This document shows positions 55,111 through 63,626 of a DNA stretch of 64,000 bases, in pieces. The stretch comes from JALEFZ01 sp964564415 (GTDB lineage: Bacteria > Bacteroidota > Bacteroidia > J057): positions 1 to 64,000 of the forward strand of contig CAZMAV010000021.1 of assembly GCA_964564415.1 (NCBI GenBank), given 5' to 3'. Numbering within the stretch: the first letter of the stretch is position 1; every line of letters begins with the position of its first letter. The position numbers were made by a program, and so were the translations under genes. The notes under the pieces are model-generated. The model ran no database searches, had not been told where the DNA came from, and saw only the letters and a list, made by a program, of their open reading frames with translations.

Positions 55111-56209
55111 TCAACTCTTCTGTTTTTTTCCTCCAAACTGCATGAGGTAGGCCTTGATAAACTCGTCGAGGTTTCCGTCCAGAAAGTCCTGGATGTTGCT
55201 CGCCTTGAGTTCAGTCCTCAAGTCCTTGATCTGTTTGTAGGGATGAAAAACGTAGTTGCGAATTTGTGAACCCCACTCAATGGCCTGTTTATCAGCCTCA
55301 GATTCCGCCACGGCCTGCCTTCTTTTTTCCAACTCAAGGTCATAGAGTTTGGATTTGAGCAGTTGATAGGCCTTTTCCTTGTTTCGCATCTGAGAACGCT
55401 CGGTTTGGGAAAAAATATTGATTCCCGTAGGTATGTGCTTAAGACGGACAGCTGTTTCCAACTTGTTGACATTCTGTCCTCCCTTGCCGGAAGAGTGGGT
55501 GGTGGTTAATTCGACATCGGCATCGTTCACTTCAATCTCGATAGTATCGTCGATCAGTGGTCGAACATCTACGGATGCGAAGGTGGTTTGTCGTTTTCCC
55601 TGGGCATTAAAGGGAGAAATCCGGACCATGCGATGCACACCTTTTTCTCCTTTCAGGTAGCCATAGGCGAAGGCTCCCTCGATTTCCATCTCGACGCTTT
55701 TGAAACCAGCGGTATCCCCGGGTACTTCGTCAATGATGCTCACCTTATAGCCATGTTTTTCGCCGTACATGACGTACATGCGCTTCATGATGGAGACCCA
55801 GTCCTGAGACTCTGTCCCCCCGGCCCCTGAGTTGATTTCCAGGATACAGCTGAGTCGATCCTCTTCCTTGTCGAGCATTTGCTGGAATTCCAATTCCTCG
55901 ATGGAAGCCAGGTTTTTTTCATAGGCCTTATCTACCTCTTCTTCGGTCCCTTCTCCCTCTTTGAAGAACTCGTAAAGGACTTCTAGGTCTCCCAGTTGGG
56001 TTTCGATTTTTTTGTATGCCTCTGTCCAAACCTTGAGGTTGGAGATTTCTTTCATCACCTTTTGAGCCTCATCCGGATGATTCCAGAAGTCCGGCTGCCG
56101 GGTGATGGCCTCTTTTTCTTCGATGAGGGCTTGCTTCTTATCTATGTCAAAGATATTCCTTCAGCGCGTGGGTCCGCGTTTGAAGGCCTCGTATTTGATC
56201 CTGTGTCAT
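55111..56209 (-). CDS. prfB: Peptide chain release factor 2, expressed by programmed +1 frameshift
   Basis: RF2 ends translation at UGA and UAA. The gene starts at the ATG at 56209 (MTQDQIRGLQTRTHALKEYL), meets an in-frame TGA as codon 21 (56147-56149), and continues after a +1 shift as DIDKKQALIEEKEAITR, giving 365 residues, normal for RF2. The shift site TATCTTTGAC is the classic one, preceded by an AAGGA stretch able to act as internal Shine-Dalgarno. Domain landmarks: the SPF stop-codon reader (RISPFNAQGKRQ) and the catalytic GGQ (SSGKGGQNVNK). Low RF2 slows termination at the TGA and favours the shift, so the protein regulates itself. Confidence 0.95.
56137..56165 (-). promoter_or_regulatory. 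Programmed +1 frameshift site of prfB
   Basis: On the minus strand the sequence reads AAG-GAA-TAT-CTT-TGA-C: an SD-like AAGGA, the slippery CTT, and the regulatory TGA at 56147-56149. Frame 0 stops after 20 codons; the +1 frame is open to 55111. Confidence 0.93.
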
Positions 56210-56366
56210 ATTACAGAGTGGATGGATGGAATGTGTGGTAAAAGATTGGCAAAAATAGGGGTTGAGGGGCAGACTTGAAAATTTGATCCCATTTATTCCC
56301 TGTGATTTTAATATTTGAGTAAGGGATGCCCCTGAAATTTCATCAGGTCATCCCGGAATCCTTTTC

Positions 56367-57761
56367 TTAAAAGTTGATGACAGCAGCCATGGCCTCCTTG
56401 TTGGGTACTTCTACAAAGTCCTCCTTGCGAACCAGGTATTTGCCATTGTCTTCCCTGCCCTTGTACCTGACCTCTTTGAGGGGCATATGGGCCACGGCAT
56501 AGCCTCCTTCATCAGTTTCAGCGATGACGGTCAGAAAGGCTTCGAGGTCGGAAATACAGCCCTGTCGGAAATAGCATTCATCTTTTCTTCTCCAGACCCC
56601 ACTGAGGACGATGTCTTTGGAGGAGAGGTAGACCTGGCAGTTTTCCTGATCGTAAGGACTTACGTCGATCCAGATTTTGGGATCATGGCGACGCTTTCGG
56701 CTGTCGGGGACCATTTTCTGGATGGCCACTGATCGGGATACATCCAATTTCACTTCATAATAGCCTCTTTCATTGTCATTTACCTTGTAATGGGGAGTCT
56801 GATAGGTTGATTGCCAGGCAAATCCGCTGCTATCCTGTCCATAAATGGCATAATAAATCCACTTCTGGGCATCCTGTTGGGCAGCTGGCATGCGGAGTTT
56901 GAGGCAGCTGTCGACCAGTTCTACCGGTTTGCCAAAGGAATTGAGCAGTTCGATCTTGACCACTCCATCCGTTTCGAGGCAGTCTCCGTCGATGTCCATG
57001 GTCGGCACGTCATGGATAAGCATTTCTCTTCGGGTAAATACGGGGGTAACTTTAAGTTCTACATCCGGGCCTACCTTGTCCAGACAACAGGGACCCAATT
57101 CTACTTCTACCCCATGGGCGGCTGTGAGGATGCGACTTTCTTCCATGCAGTCCACCTCGGGTTTGTCCACATTGAGGTCGATGAGGTCGAGGGAACTGCT
57201 TTGAGCCTCTTCCAGGAAGGCTTCTTTGGCCTCCTCGGCACGCTTCATTTCCTCTCTTACTTGATCCAGGTCCACGCCTCGGGTCTGTCCTTTTGCCTTG
57301 TAGGAGCGAATGGCCATCTTCATTTCGTAGGAAAAATGAAGAATAGACACGCGGCGGTTGATGCTCCTGCCGACCTCAGTTTCATTGGAAGCCAGGGGCA
57401 CAGACTCCCCCTGTCCTTCGATGCGGGTAATGGCTTCAGGGCGAATCCCGGCGTAGTTGACCAGGAAGGTGCGGACAGCGAAGGCCCGGTCAAAGGCCAG
57501 TTGACGATTGTAGGCAGCCGAACCCCGGTCATCGGTATACCCATAAATAGCAAATGAATCTTCTTGCTCGATAATCATCAGGTCCAGCCACTTGTCCAGC
57601 CTTTGGTGCTCCTTGCTATCGATGAAGGCTGAGTTGGTCTCGAAAAATACATTGAGGGTATCCTGAGCAGAAAGCTGTAAGGGCCCCCATATGCCCAGGC
57701 AAAAAACCAAAATAAGCAGCTTGTTTTGTGAGCAAGAAAGAAGGGATAATGGGCGATACAT
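56367..57761 (-). CDS. OmpA-family protein with N-terminal OmpA domain
   Basis: A 464-residue exported protein (signal peptide LLILVFCLGIWGPLQLSAQ). The OmpA-like peptidoglycan-binding domain is at the N-terminus (about 35-150): VFFETNSAFID, IYGYTDDRGSAAYNRQLAFDRAFAVRTFL and INRRVSILHF. The remaining 310 residues form an unrecognised beta-rich region with several cysteines. In most Bacteroidota OmpA-domain proteins the OmpA module is C-terminal, so this order is unusual. It would tie a periplasmic or outer-membrane part to the cell wall. Confidence 0.85.
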   Translation of the reverse strand: MYRPLSLLSCSQNKLLILVFCLGIWGPLQLSAQDTLNVFFETNSAFIDSKEHQRLDKWLDLMIIEQEDSFAIYGYTDDRGSAAYNRQLAFDRAFAVRTFLVNYAGIRPEAITRIEGQGESVPLASNETEVGRSINRRVSILHFSYEMKMAIRSYKAKGQTRGVDLDQVREEMKRAEEAKEAFLEEAQSSSLDLIDLNVDKPEVDCMEESRILTAAHGVEVELGPCCLDKVGPDVELKVTPVFTRREMLIHDVPTMDIDGDCLETDGVVKIELLNSFGKPVELVDSCLKLRMPAAQQDAQKWIYYAIYGQDSSGFAWQSTYQTPHYKVNDNERGYYEVKLDVSRSVAIQKMVPDSRKRRHDPKIWIDVSPYDQENCQVYLSSKDIVLSGVWRRKDECYFRQGCISDLEAFLTVIAETDEGGYAVAHMPLKEVRYKGREDNGKYLVRKEDFVEVPNKEAMAAVINF

Positions 57762-58173
57762 AGAAACCAGTGTTTGGGTTGAGTGTGTCGGCGAAGGTCG
57801 TGAAACAGTGGACTCGACAAAAGTTTACGTAAAACTAGTACAAAATAGTTATACAACCTTTCATATTATTCCTTTGTGAAAGAATATACGATTAGCTGTA
57901 CAAAAAGTGCCGTACAAAGAACCCAAATTGCTACCATTATTGACCTGTGGCCGGGCTAACCCCATTGGAAAGCTAAGCGCGTGGATGTAAGGAAAGGGAA
58001 GTAATTTGTTTCTGTAGATGTGAATGGGGTGGCTAAGGCGATATTTTGGGGTAAAACGTCTTAAAATTTACCAAATTCAGTGAGTTACTTCATTTACATT
58101 AAATGTGAAAAAAACTGTGTCTACCAGCACTTTTCCCTCTCCTTTCGTCTTGCTTAAAATGGTAGACTGACCC
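57762..58173. other. Divergent intergenic region between OmpA and sigma-factor genes
   Basis: These 412 bases separate two divergent transcripts. I see no reading frame with family character, no tRNA and no strong hairpin. Promoters for both genes should lie here; an ECF-type autoregulatory promoter could not be recognised by eye. Confidence 0.5.
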
Positions 58174-58746
58174 ATGAAACCTAAGGTGATTCCTATGAAT
58201 GAGGAGTTGTTGATCGAGGGTTGTCGGAAAAAAGACCGACAAAGCCAGCGTCGTTTGTACGAAAAATATTATAAGACCATGAGCTTTGTCTGCTACCGAT
58301 ATACCAAAGATGCGGAGACGGCCCAGGACCTCGTTCACGAAGGCTTTATCAAAGTATTTCGAAGCATCAAATCTTTTCACAACAAGGGGTCGCTTGAGGG
58401 TTGGATACGGAGAATCATGGTCAATGTATGCCTGGATCACCTGCGAAGAGAAAAGCGTTTTTCCGGAGAGGTGCCTATCATTGAGGCTGCTGACAGTAGC
58501 ATAGAAGAAGAGGCTATCCAACATCTGCAGGCTGAGTATATCATGGAAAAAATCTGTGAACTGCCCGAGCCGCTGCGAAGTGTGTTTAACCTCTATGTGG
58601 TAGAAGGCTATCCGCACAAAGAAGTTGCCAAACTCATGGGCTTTGGGGCGTCTACGTCAAGGGCTTACCTCACAGAAGCCAGAAAACTGTTGAAGAAAAA
58701 GTTGAGTTCACAAGTCAATCAAGGTAAAAAGATCAATCATGGATAA
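58174..58746 (+). CDS. ECF-type RNA polymerase sigma factor
   Basis: A 190-residue sigma-70 family factor with region 2 (about 12-85: LYEKYYKTMSFVCYRYTKDAETAQDLVHEGFIKVF read in parts, then GWIRRIMVNVCLDHLRRE) and region 4 (about 120-175: LPEPLRSVFNLYVVEGYPHKEVAKLMG followed by STSRAYLTEARKLL). It directs transcription of an unknown regulon. Its 3' end overlaps the start of the next gene by eight bases, the usual arrangement for a sigma factor and its membrane regulator. Start: ATG at 58174, with 58195 as alternative. Confidence 0.95.
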   Translation: MKPKVIPMNEELLIEGCRKKDRQSQRRLYEKYYKTMSFVCYRYTKDAETAQDLVHEGFIKVFRSIKSFHNKGSLEGWIRRIMVNVCLDHLRREKRFSGEVPIIEAADSSIEEEAIQHLQAEYIMEKICELPEPLRSVFNLYVVEGYPHKEVAKLMGFGASTSRAYLTEARKLLKKKLSSQVNQGKKINHG

Positions 58747-60229
58747 GGGGGATCGTCATCTCAAGAAAAAGGTAATGGAGGCCCGCCCCTTCCAACCGAA
58801 GTCCGATTGGAACAAAATGCAGAGCATGATCGCTGCTAGCGAAGCCAATACCTCCGGAAAGGCTTACTTCTGGTGGGGACTCTTCATAGGTATTTTTTCC
58901 ATATTCCTCATAGGTGCAATATGGGGAAGGATGGGTTTGGAGGAAAGCAACACTCCCCGGATGGGAAAACATGGAGAAGTATCTATCCTGACTCCCAAAG
59001 GAAGGGCTTCCAACAGCCCCGAAAGGTCAGCTCCTGAAAAGCCATATCTGCATCCGCGATCCACTCCCTCCCTCCCTACCGATAAGGAGGGAGGCTCCCA
59101 AACCGTCAAGGCTGTCACGCCTACTCCTACCTTTTTCTTCAGTCCTGGAAACAATCTCTTGGGCAGGCATAGCATCAGCGCTTCTGCAAAAGAGCCTTCC
59201 GATCTGCTGGCAAGTTCAGTTTTATCTTCTTCTGCACAAAGCCAGGAGGTACCTGACAAAAACCTGCTACTGGTTGATAGCTCGAGGTATTCTGCCATAG
59301 CTTCGCTTGATCCCATGACTCAGCTGTCCAGGCTTCATTTGGGAGGGGATGTGAAGCCCCTCTCCGGCACTGCTTCCCTGACTTCCCTCAAGGGTACTCC
59401 CATATTCCCATCCAGCAGGCCATGGAGGTTTGGGGTTTATCTCTACAGCTTGGTGCAACCCATTTCCATGGATGCTCCCCTCAGCATTGGCAGACACCCC
59501 CTGGGTTATGGATGGCATCCGGGCCTGGCCCTCAGCCTAAGAAAAGAGCTTACCCCTGAGTACAGCCTGGGCTTTAGCCTGGGAAGCGATGATATCTTCT
59601 ACTTTCCCATATCTAACCTAGATGAGCTGAGCAATCTCAACAATCCTCCGGGAGAGAGAGGGAGGGCCACCCTAATTTTAGGGAAAAATTATGCCATTGA
59701 AGTTTCAGGCAGGTGGAACTGGCGGAGAGAGCCACGACCCCGACTCGATCCCTATTTGCAGTTGGGCATAGGCTGGACTCATAGTCGGACGGACTTTATT
59801 GAGATCCTCGACCTGGATGCTGAACAACTCGGTTCTTCTGAGAAATATGGCCGTTTACAAGCCACCCAAAGCCTGGGTCCTTTTCTTGGCAATCCCCTTC
59901 TCATTAATAATGAGAATACCCCTCTGGACAGCAACCAGGATGGCGTGAGGCAGCTCTCGGAGAACCTCTTCTTATCCCGAATCGACAACTACCTGTCGAT
60001 GAGTGTGAGCCTGGGTGCGGAGCTTCACCTGGGACCTCGGTGGAGCCTCGACTTCAGAACTACCTACCTGACTCGAAGTCAAGACGGAAGCCTGGCCTGG
60101 CCTTCGGGACTGGCTGATCTGGTATATTTCTATAACTTTCCCTTATCCAATGTTTTTAGTGCTCCCAGTACTGTCTCAGGCTCCTACTACTTTATCCAAT
60201 ATAACATGGGCCTGGAGTATAAATTCTGA
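58739..60229 (+). CDS. Sigma-linked membrane protein: cytoplasmic head, one TM, C-terminal barrel
   Basis: A 496-residue protein translated in overlap with the sigma factor. The N-terminus (about 1-40) is short and charged with PFQPKSDWNKMQSMI, resembling the N-terminal segment of proteins that follow ECF factors in Bacteroidota. One transmembrane helix follows (AYFWWGLFIGIFSIFLIGAIWG, about 42-63), then a Pro/Ser-rich stretch (about 65-220) and a strand-rich C-terminal domain (about 225-496) ending in YNMGLEYKF, the terminal-aromatic pattern of outer-membrane barrels. It may hold the sigma factor at the inner membrane and sense the envelope. That role is inferred from position and architecture only. 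Confidence 0.8.
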   Translation: MDKGDRHLKKKVMEARPFQPKSDWNKMQSMIAASEANTSGKAYFWWGLFIGIFSIFLIGAIWGRMGLEESNTPRMGKHGEVSILTPKGRASNSPERSAPEKPYLHPRSTPSLPTDKEGGSQTVKAVTPTPTFFFSPGNNLLGRHSISASAKEPSDLLASSVLSSSAQSQEVPDKNLLLVDSSRYSAIASLDPMTQLSRLHLGGDVKPLSGTASLTSLKGTPIFPSSRPWRFGVYLYSLVQPISMDAPLSIGRHPLGYGWHPGLALSLRKELTPEYSLGFSLGSDDIFYFPISNLDELSNLNNPPGERGRATLILGKNYAIEVSGRWNWRREPRPRLDPYLQLGIGWTHSRTDFIEILDLDAEQLGSSEKYGRLQATQSLGPFLGNPLLINNENTPLDSNQDGVRQLSENLFLSRIDNYLSMSVSLGAELHLGPRWSLDFRTTYLTRSQDGSLAWPSGLADLVYFYNFPLSNVFSAPSTVSGSYYFIQYNMGLEYKF

Positions 60230-60235
60230 TCCAGG

Positions 60236-61372
60236 CTATTCCAAATCCAGGCTGTCGCAAGCTGTCGATGCCAGGAAGGGATGGCAGCGAAAGGTGGCAG
60301 CGCCAGGTAGGTTGATTTGATACTTAAACTCGAATCTGGGGTCGGGGAGGTAGTAATCGGTGCTAATGAAGTGGGCACCGCTTCTCAGAGCTGCTTTAAA
60401 CCGGCTCAGGTCTCCTCTCCGGGCTTCGTGGGTATCTGCATCGGCACGGGTCCTGATAAGGTAACCCAGTCTGGCCATTTCCCGGATGCTTTTTTCCTGG
60501 GTCAAAGGATCGTTCATGACCACAAAAGCTGCATGCTTGCTTCCCGGCCTTGAATTGACAAAAAGAAGCCTTCCCTTCAGCGAGGGATGCCCCTCTAAAT
60601 AAGTCTTGATGATATCTCCCTGAGGGGCTGCATCCAGGATAAACATAAATTTGCCCCTGGATTCTCCGATCCTGGGCCAGTTTTTATCCAGGGTAGCTGC
60701 TTCCAGGCTGCCGTAATTGCCCGTGACATCTTCAGGTGAAATTATTTTTTCTAAGGGCATTACTTCTTTGATTTCCAGGTCAAGGGAGTCGAGGGCCTTG
60801 GCTGTCAGAGGCAAGGCGGGGACAAAATCAAAACCTTTCAACTCGGGAGTAGGGATGCGGGGATTGATGTTGATCAAAATCGGAAGGTGGGCAGGGTGAT
60901 CTTCTGACCACTGAAGGAGGGCAAGAAGGCAATCCTGAAAAAGCAGGCGATGACTCCTGAAATCTATATCCTGGATATGGAGAACCTTAAATCCAGGAAT
61001 ATCCAGGACCTTATTTCGGTCATAGGCTCCCAGGCTGATCCCTCTCTCTTCCAGCAATTTTCTCCCTAAAGGATTGGCAAATCTGCCCCCCTGAGGATCG
61101 TAATAGAGATCCAGTTCCAATTGGCGGAGGCCCAGGTCGAGTTGGTCTTCCAGGGGAGCATGATCATAATCTAAGCTGATGGCCAGATCGGAGTCTCGCT
61201 CTGCAATCACCTGGAGCAATAGGGGGTGAATGGCCTGCTTGAAGGAGTTATGGCTTCCGAGGACCTGGATCTGATTGATTTTCAGATCATCTGCCCTAAA
61301 GGTCTCATCTCCTCGGGAAAAATCGCAGGACAGGGTGAGCAAGAGGAGGCTAAAACTTAGATAACGAAGCAT
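60236..61372 (-). CDS. PI-PLC-C1-like (Ca2+-dependent) phospholipase family lipoprotein
   Basis: A 378-residue protein with lipoprotein signal (LSFSLLLLTLSC). The body matches the Ca2+-dependent phosphoinositide phospholipase C-like TIM barrel family (PF16670): VLGSHNSFKQ with the catalytic histidine, DYDHAPLEDQLDLGLRQLELDLYYD with metal-binding acidic residues, HIQDIDF and the later RADADTHEARRGD. Bacterial members are reported or predicted to act on glycerophospholipids or inositol phospholipids; the substrate here is unknown. It converges on the sigma-linked gene with six bases between stops. Confidence 0.85.
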   Translation of the reverse strand: MLRYLSFSLLLLTLSCDFSRGDETFRADDLKINQIQVLGSHNSFKQAIHPLLLQVIAERDSDLAISLDYDHAPLEDQLDLGLRQLELDLYYDPQGGRFANPLGRKLLEERGISLGAYDRNKVLDIPGFKVLHIQDIDFRSHRLLFQDCLLALLQWSEDHPAHLPILININPRIPTPELKGFDFVPALPLTAKALDSLDLEIKEVMPLEKIISPEDVTGNYGSLEAATLDKNWPRIGESRGKFMFILDAAPQGDIIKTYLEGHPSLKGRLLFVNSRPGSKHAAFVVMNDPLTQEKSIREMARLGYLIRTRADADTHEARRGDLSRFKAALRSGAHFISTDYYLPDPRFEFKYQINLPGAATFRCHPFLASTACDSLDLE

Positions 61373-61481
61373 AGAAGGTTTGTTTTGGTATCCGCAGCCA
61401 GATCATAATTTTGAGCAGTCGAAGTTACAAAAAGGATTTTTTCTCCTGTCTATATTAAGGATGAGGTATTAGATTGGCAGC

Positions 61482-62456
61482 ATGAAAAGGCAAAAGCACT
61501 CCCACCTGCTCAGTATAGCAAATGGAATATTTTTCTTTGGCCTGAGCCTTTTACTCCTGCTCACCCTGTTGGGAATGTCGGGGGACCGCCCTGTCTGGCT
61601 GGGACTTTTTGCCCATTTCAAATTGCAGTATGCCTTGGCTTTGATTCCCTTCTGCGTCTGGTACCTTTTCCGGGGAAAATGGCTTTGGTTCATGCTGGGC
61701 TTAGCAGCTTTTTTGATCAACTTCCCTGTGAAGCCCTTGGTCTTTTCTGCAAATATCAATACCAGCTACAGTGAGAAGGTATACAGCCTCTTATCTCATA
61801 ATGTCCTAGCTTTTAATGTTTTTCATGAAAAAGTAAAAACTTATCTGGAGGAGGAGGATCCGGATTTCATTTTGCTTCATGAATACACCCCGGGTTTGCA
61901 TCGGTCCTTGGCACCTTTGTGGGAAAAATATCCCTACCGCAGGGCCTTGCCCCGCTACGGCTTCACAGGTAGTCTGCTGGCTAGCAAGTATCCCATCAAG
62001 CGTCCAGAGGCTATTTGGTTTGGGCCTATGGATGTTCCCTCCCTGACGGCTGTGGTCTCCCTTCCCGAGGGTGAGATACGTGTGGTGGGCATACATCCTC
62101 CCTCCCCACCCAATGCCAGGGACATTCATTATCGCAATACCTTCATGGATTCTCTCACTCGACAAATCAAGGGCCCTTGGGCTGTGGAGGATTTGCCCAT
62201 CCTCCTTGCCGGAGACTTTAACAATACGCCTTATCACCCCAGGTTTCAGAATTTCCTTAGAGAAAGCGGATTGAAAGACAGTCGCCTGGGCATAGGAAAT
62301 CAGGCCAGCTTCCCTACACATCTGGGAAAACTTGGCATTCCCCTGGATCATATCCTCATCAGTTCCGACATACAGGTCCAATCAAGGAAAACAGGACCCG
62401 GCTGTGGCTCTGACCACCTGCCCCTTCACCTGGAGTTTTCACTACTTTCAGAATAA
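61482..62456 (+). CDS. Membrane-anchored endonuclease/exonuclease/phosphatase-family protein
   Basis: A 324-residue protein with two to three N-terminal membrane helices (about 10-85) and a periplasmic EEP domain (about 95-320): LLSHNVLAF (Asn motif), DFILLHEYTP (catalytic Glu), VVGIHPPSPPN, ILLAGDFNNTP and CGSDHLPLHLEF at the end. This layout is common for EEP proteins in Bacteroidota; activity on nucleic acids or phosphoesters is likely but unproven. It is the second EEP protein in the window (the other is T9SS-exported). Confidence 0.88.
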   Translation: MKRQKHSHLLSIANGIFFFGLSLLLLLTLLGMSGDRPVWLGLFAHFKLQYALALIPFCVWYLFRGKWLWFMLGLAAFLINFPVKPLVFSANINTSYSEKVYSLLSHNVLAFNVFHEKVKTYLEEEDPDFILLHEYTPGLHRSLAPLWEKYPYRRALPRYGFTGSLLASKYPIKRPEAIWFGPMDVPSLTAVVSLPEGEIRVVGIHPPSPPNARDIHYRNTFMDSLTRQIKGPWAVEDLPILLAGDFNNTPYHPRFQNFLRESGLKDSRLGIGNQASFPTHLGKLGIPLDHILISSDIQVQSRKTGPGCGSDHLPLHLEFSLLSE

Positions 62457-62530
62457 AAAAGTTGTTTCTTATGGCTTCAAACAAACAAGGTGGGGCAAAG
62501 TGGGTTCAAATAGGAAAATAATTCAATTCA

Positions 62531-63247
62531 ATGGAACTCATCAAAGGAAAACATATCCTTATCGTAGGTGCCAGCGGAGGCATCGGAGAGGAAGCAGCCA
62601 AGCTCATTCACCAGTCAGGAGGTATTCTTTACCTGGCAGGTAGAAACATGATAAAGGTACAAGAGGTGGGGCAGTCTCTGGACATTCCGCCCAATCGCCT
62701 GTTTGAAGTAGATTTTGACCGTCCCGAAACTGTCGAGGCCTTGGCCCTTTCTGTCCATCAGTTGGTCCCTAAGTTGGACATTCTTATCAATGCAGCGGGC
62801 ATCGGAATCATCAAGCCTCTGGAAAAGCTCAGCCTTGAAGATTTCCAGCAAACCTTGACAGCCAACCTGATTGGACCATTTTTGCTGTTCAAAAATTTCC
62901 TTCCCCCCATGAAGGAAGCCAAAAAAGGCTTTATCATTAACATTCCTGGTGTCTTGGGTAAAACCCCCATGGCTGGAGCCAGTGCTTATGCAGCTTCCAA
63001 ATATGGACTCAACGGCATGCTCAAGTCTATACGGGAAGAACTCCGCCGGACAGAAATTCGCATCACCAACCTTTACCTCGGGGGGGTAGATTCTCCTTTC
63101 TGGGATGACATCGATATAAGGGTACAGCGGGATAAGTTTGTAACTGCCGAGGAAGCGGGTAGAGCCGTTTGGTTTCTCTGTCAGCAGCCCAGCAGTGGGG
63201 TCGTCTCCGAAATGGTCATACAGCCATTCAACCATCAGGCGATTTAA
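62531..63247 (+). CDS. Short-chain dehydrogenase/reductase (SDR)
   Basis: A 238-residue classical SDR. Nucleotide site GASGGIGEE (residues 13-21), NAAGIG, and the active-site YAASK (about residue 155) are present. The usual catalytic serine region reads INIPGVLGKTPMAGASAYA; the Ser normally found in IVNISS is Pro-Gly here, so the tetrad may be altered. It uses NAD(P)H on an unknown alcohol or ketone. A terminator follows. Confidence 0.9.
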   Translation: MELIKGKHILIVGASGGIGEEAAKLIHQSGGILYLAGRNMIKVQEVGQSLDIPPNRLFEVDFDRPETVEALALSVHQLVPKLDILINAAGIGIIKPLEKLSLEDFQQTLTANLIGPFLLFKNFLPPMKEAKKGFIINIPGVLGKTPMAGASAYAASKYGLNGMLKSIREELRRTEIRITNLYLGGVDSPFWDDIDIRVQRDKFVTAEEAGRAVWFLCQQPSSGVVSEMVIQPFNHQAI

Positions 63248-63271
63248 TTTAATGATAAATCATATCAAAAT

Positions 63272-63310
63272 AGGGGCCTTTATCAATATGACTGGTGAGG
63301 CCCTTTTTTT
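63272..63310 (+). terminator. Terminator of the SDR gene
   Basis: An aggggcct (63272-63279) / aggccctt (63298-63305) stem followed by a seven-base T-run. Confidence 0.75.
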
Positions 63311-63477
63311 GTCTGATTGATCAAAAAGGCTTTGCAGGATCGCCAATCCTGGTTTAGCTTGAATCATCACTGAGGTTATACATGCTAAGGTAAAAAATGC
63401 TTCTCTACCCCAGTTGGTGCGGCTCCTTGGATATGAGGGAAATCGGCTTACTAGGCTTTGAGGGCATGTATAATCAT

Positions 63478-63584
63478 GATTACTACGAATCATATTTTGC
63501 GGCACAACAAATCGTGCTCTCGGGGTGGACAATAATTACCCATGATAACCCCAACAGCACTTTAGCCAATCATTCGTGATAATC
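63478..63584 (+). repeat. Dispersed inverted-repeat element, copy D
   Basis: A 107-base element with left end gattactacgaat and perfect right end attcgtgataatc. The inner arms are gtgctctcggggt and accccaacagcac. Same orientation as copies A and B. It lies 42 bases before the start codon of the receptor gene and may influence its leader. Confidence 0.85.
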
Positions 63585-63626
63585 GCTTATTTGTATTGTT
63601 TTGATCTAAAAAAAATCGCTAAATCC

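Larger units (their letters stand above)
63248..63626. other. Intergenic region with terminator and element copy D
   Basis: It contains the terminator at 63272-63310 and inverted-repeat copy D at 63478-63584. The 160 bases between them show no gene, and the last 40 bases form the leader of the receptor gene. Confidence 0.6.

Noticed and set aside
57890..58000. Possible tRNA or small RNA in the OmpA/sigma gap
   Set aside because: No cloverleaf arms, CCA end or terminator could be found.
63397..63579. Small open frame across element copy D
   Set aside because: More than half of it lies inside the repeat element and the rest shows no protein-like pattern.
21600..63584. The inverted-repeat elements as integron attC sites
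   Set aside because: They are palindromic and of attC-like size, but they are far apart, in mixed orientation, do not bound small gene cassettes, and no integrase is in the window.
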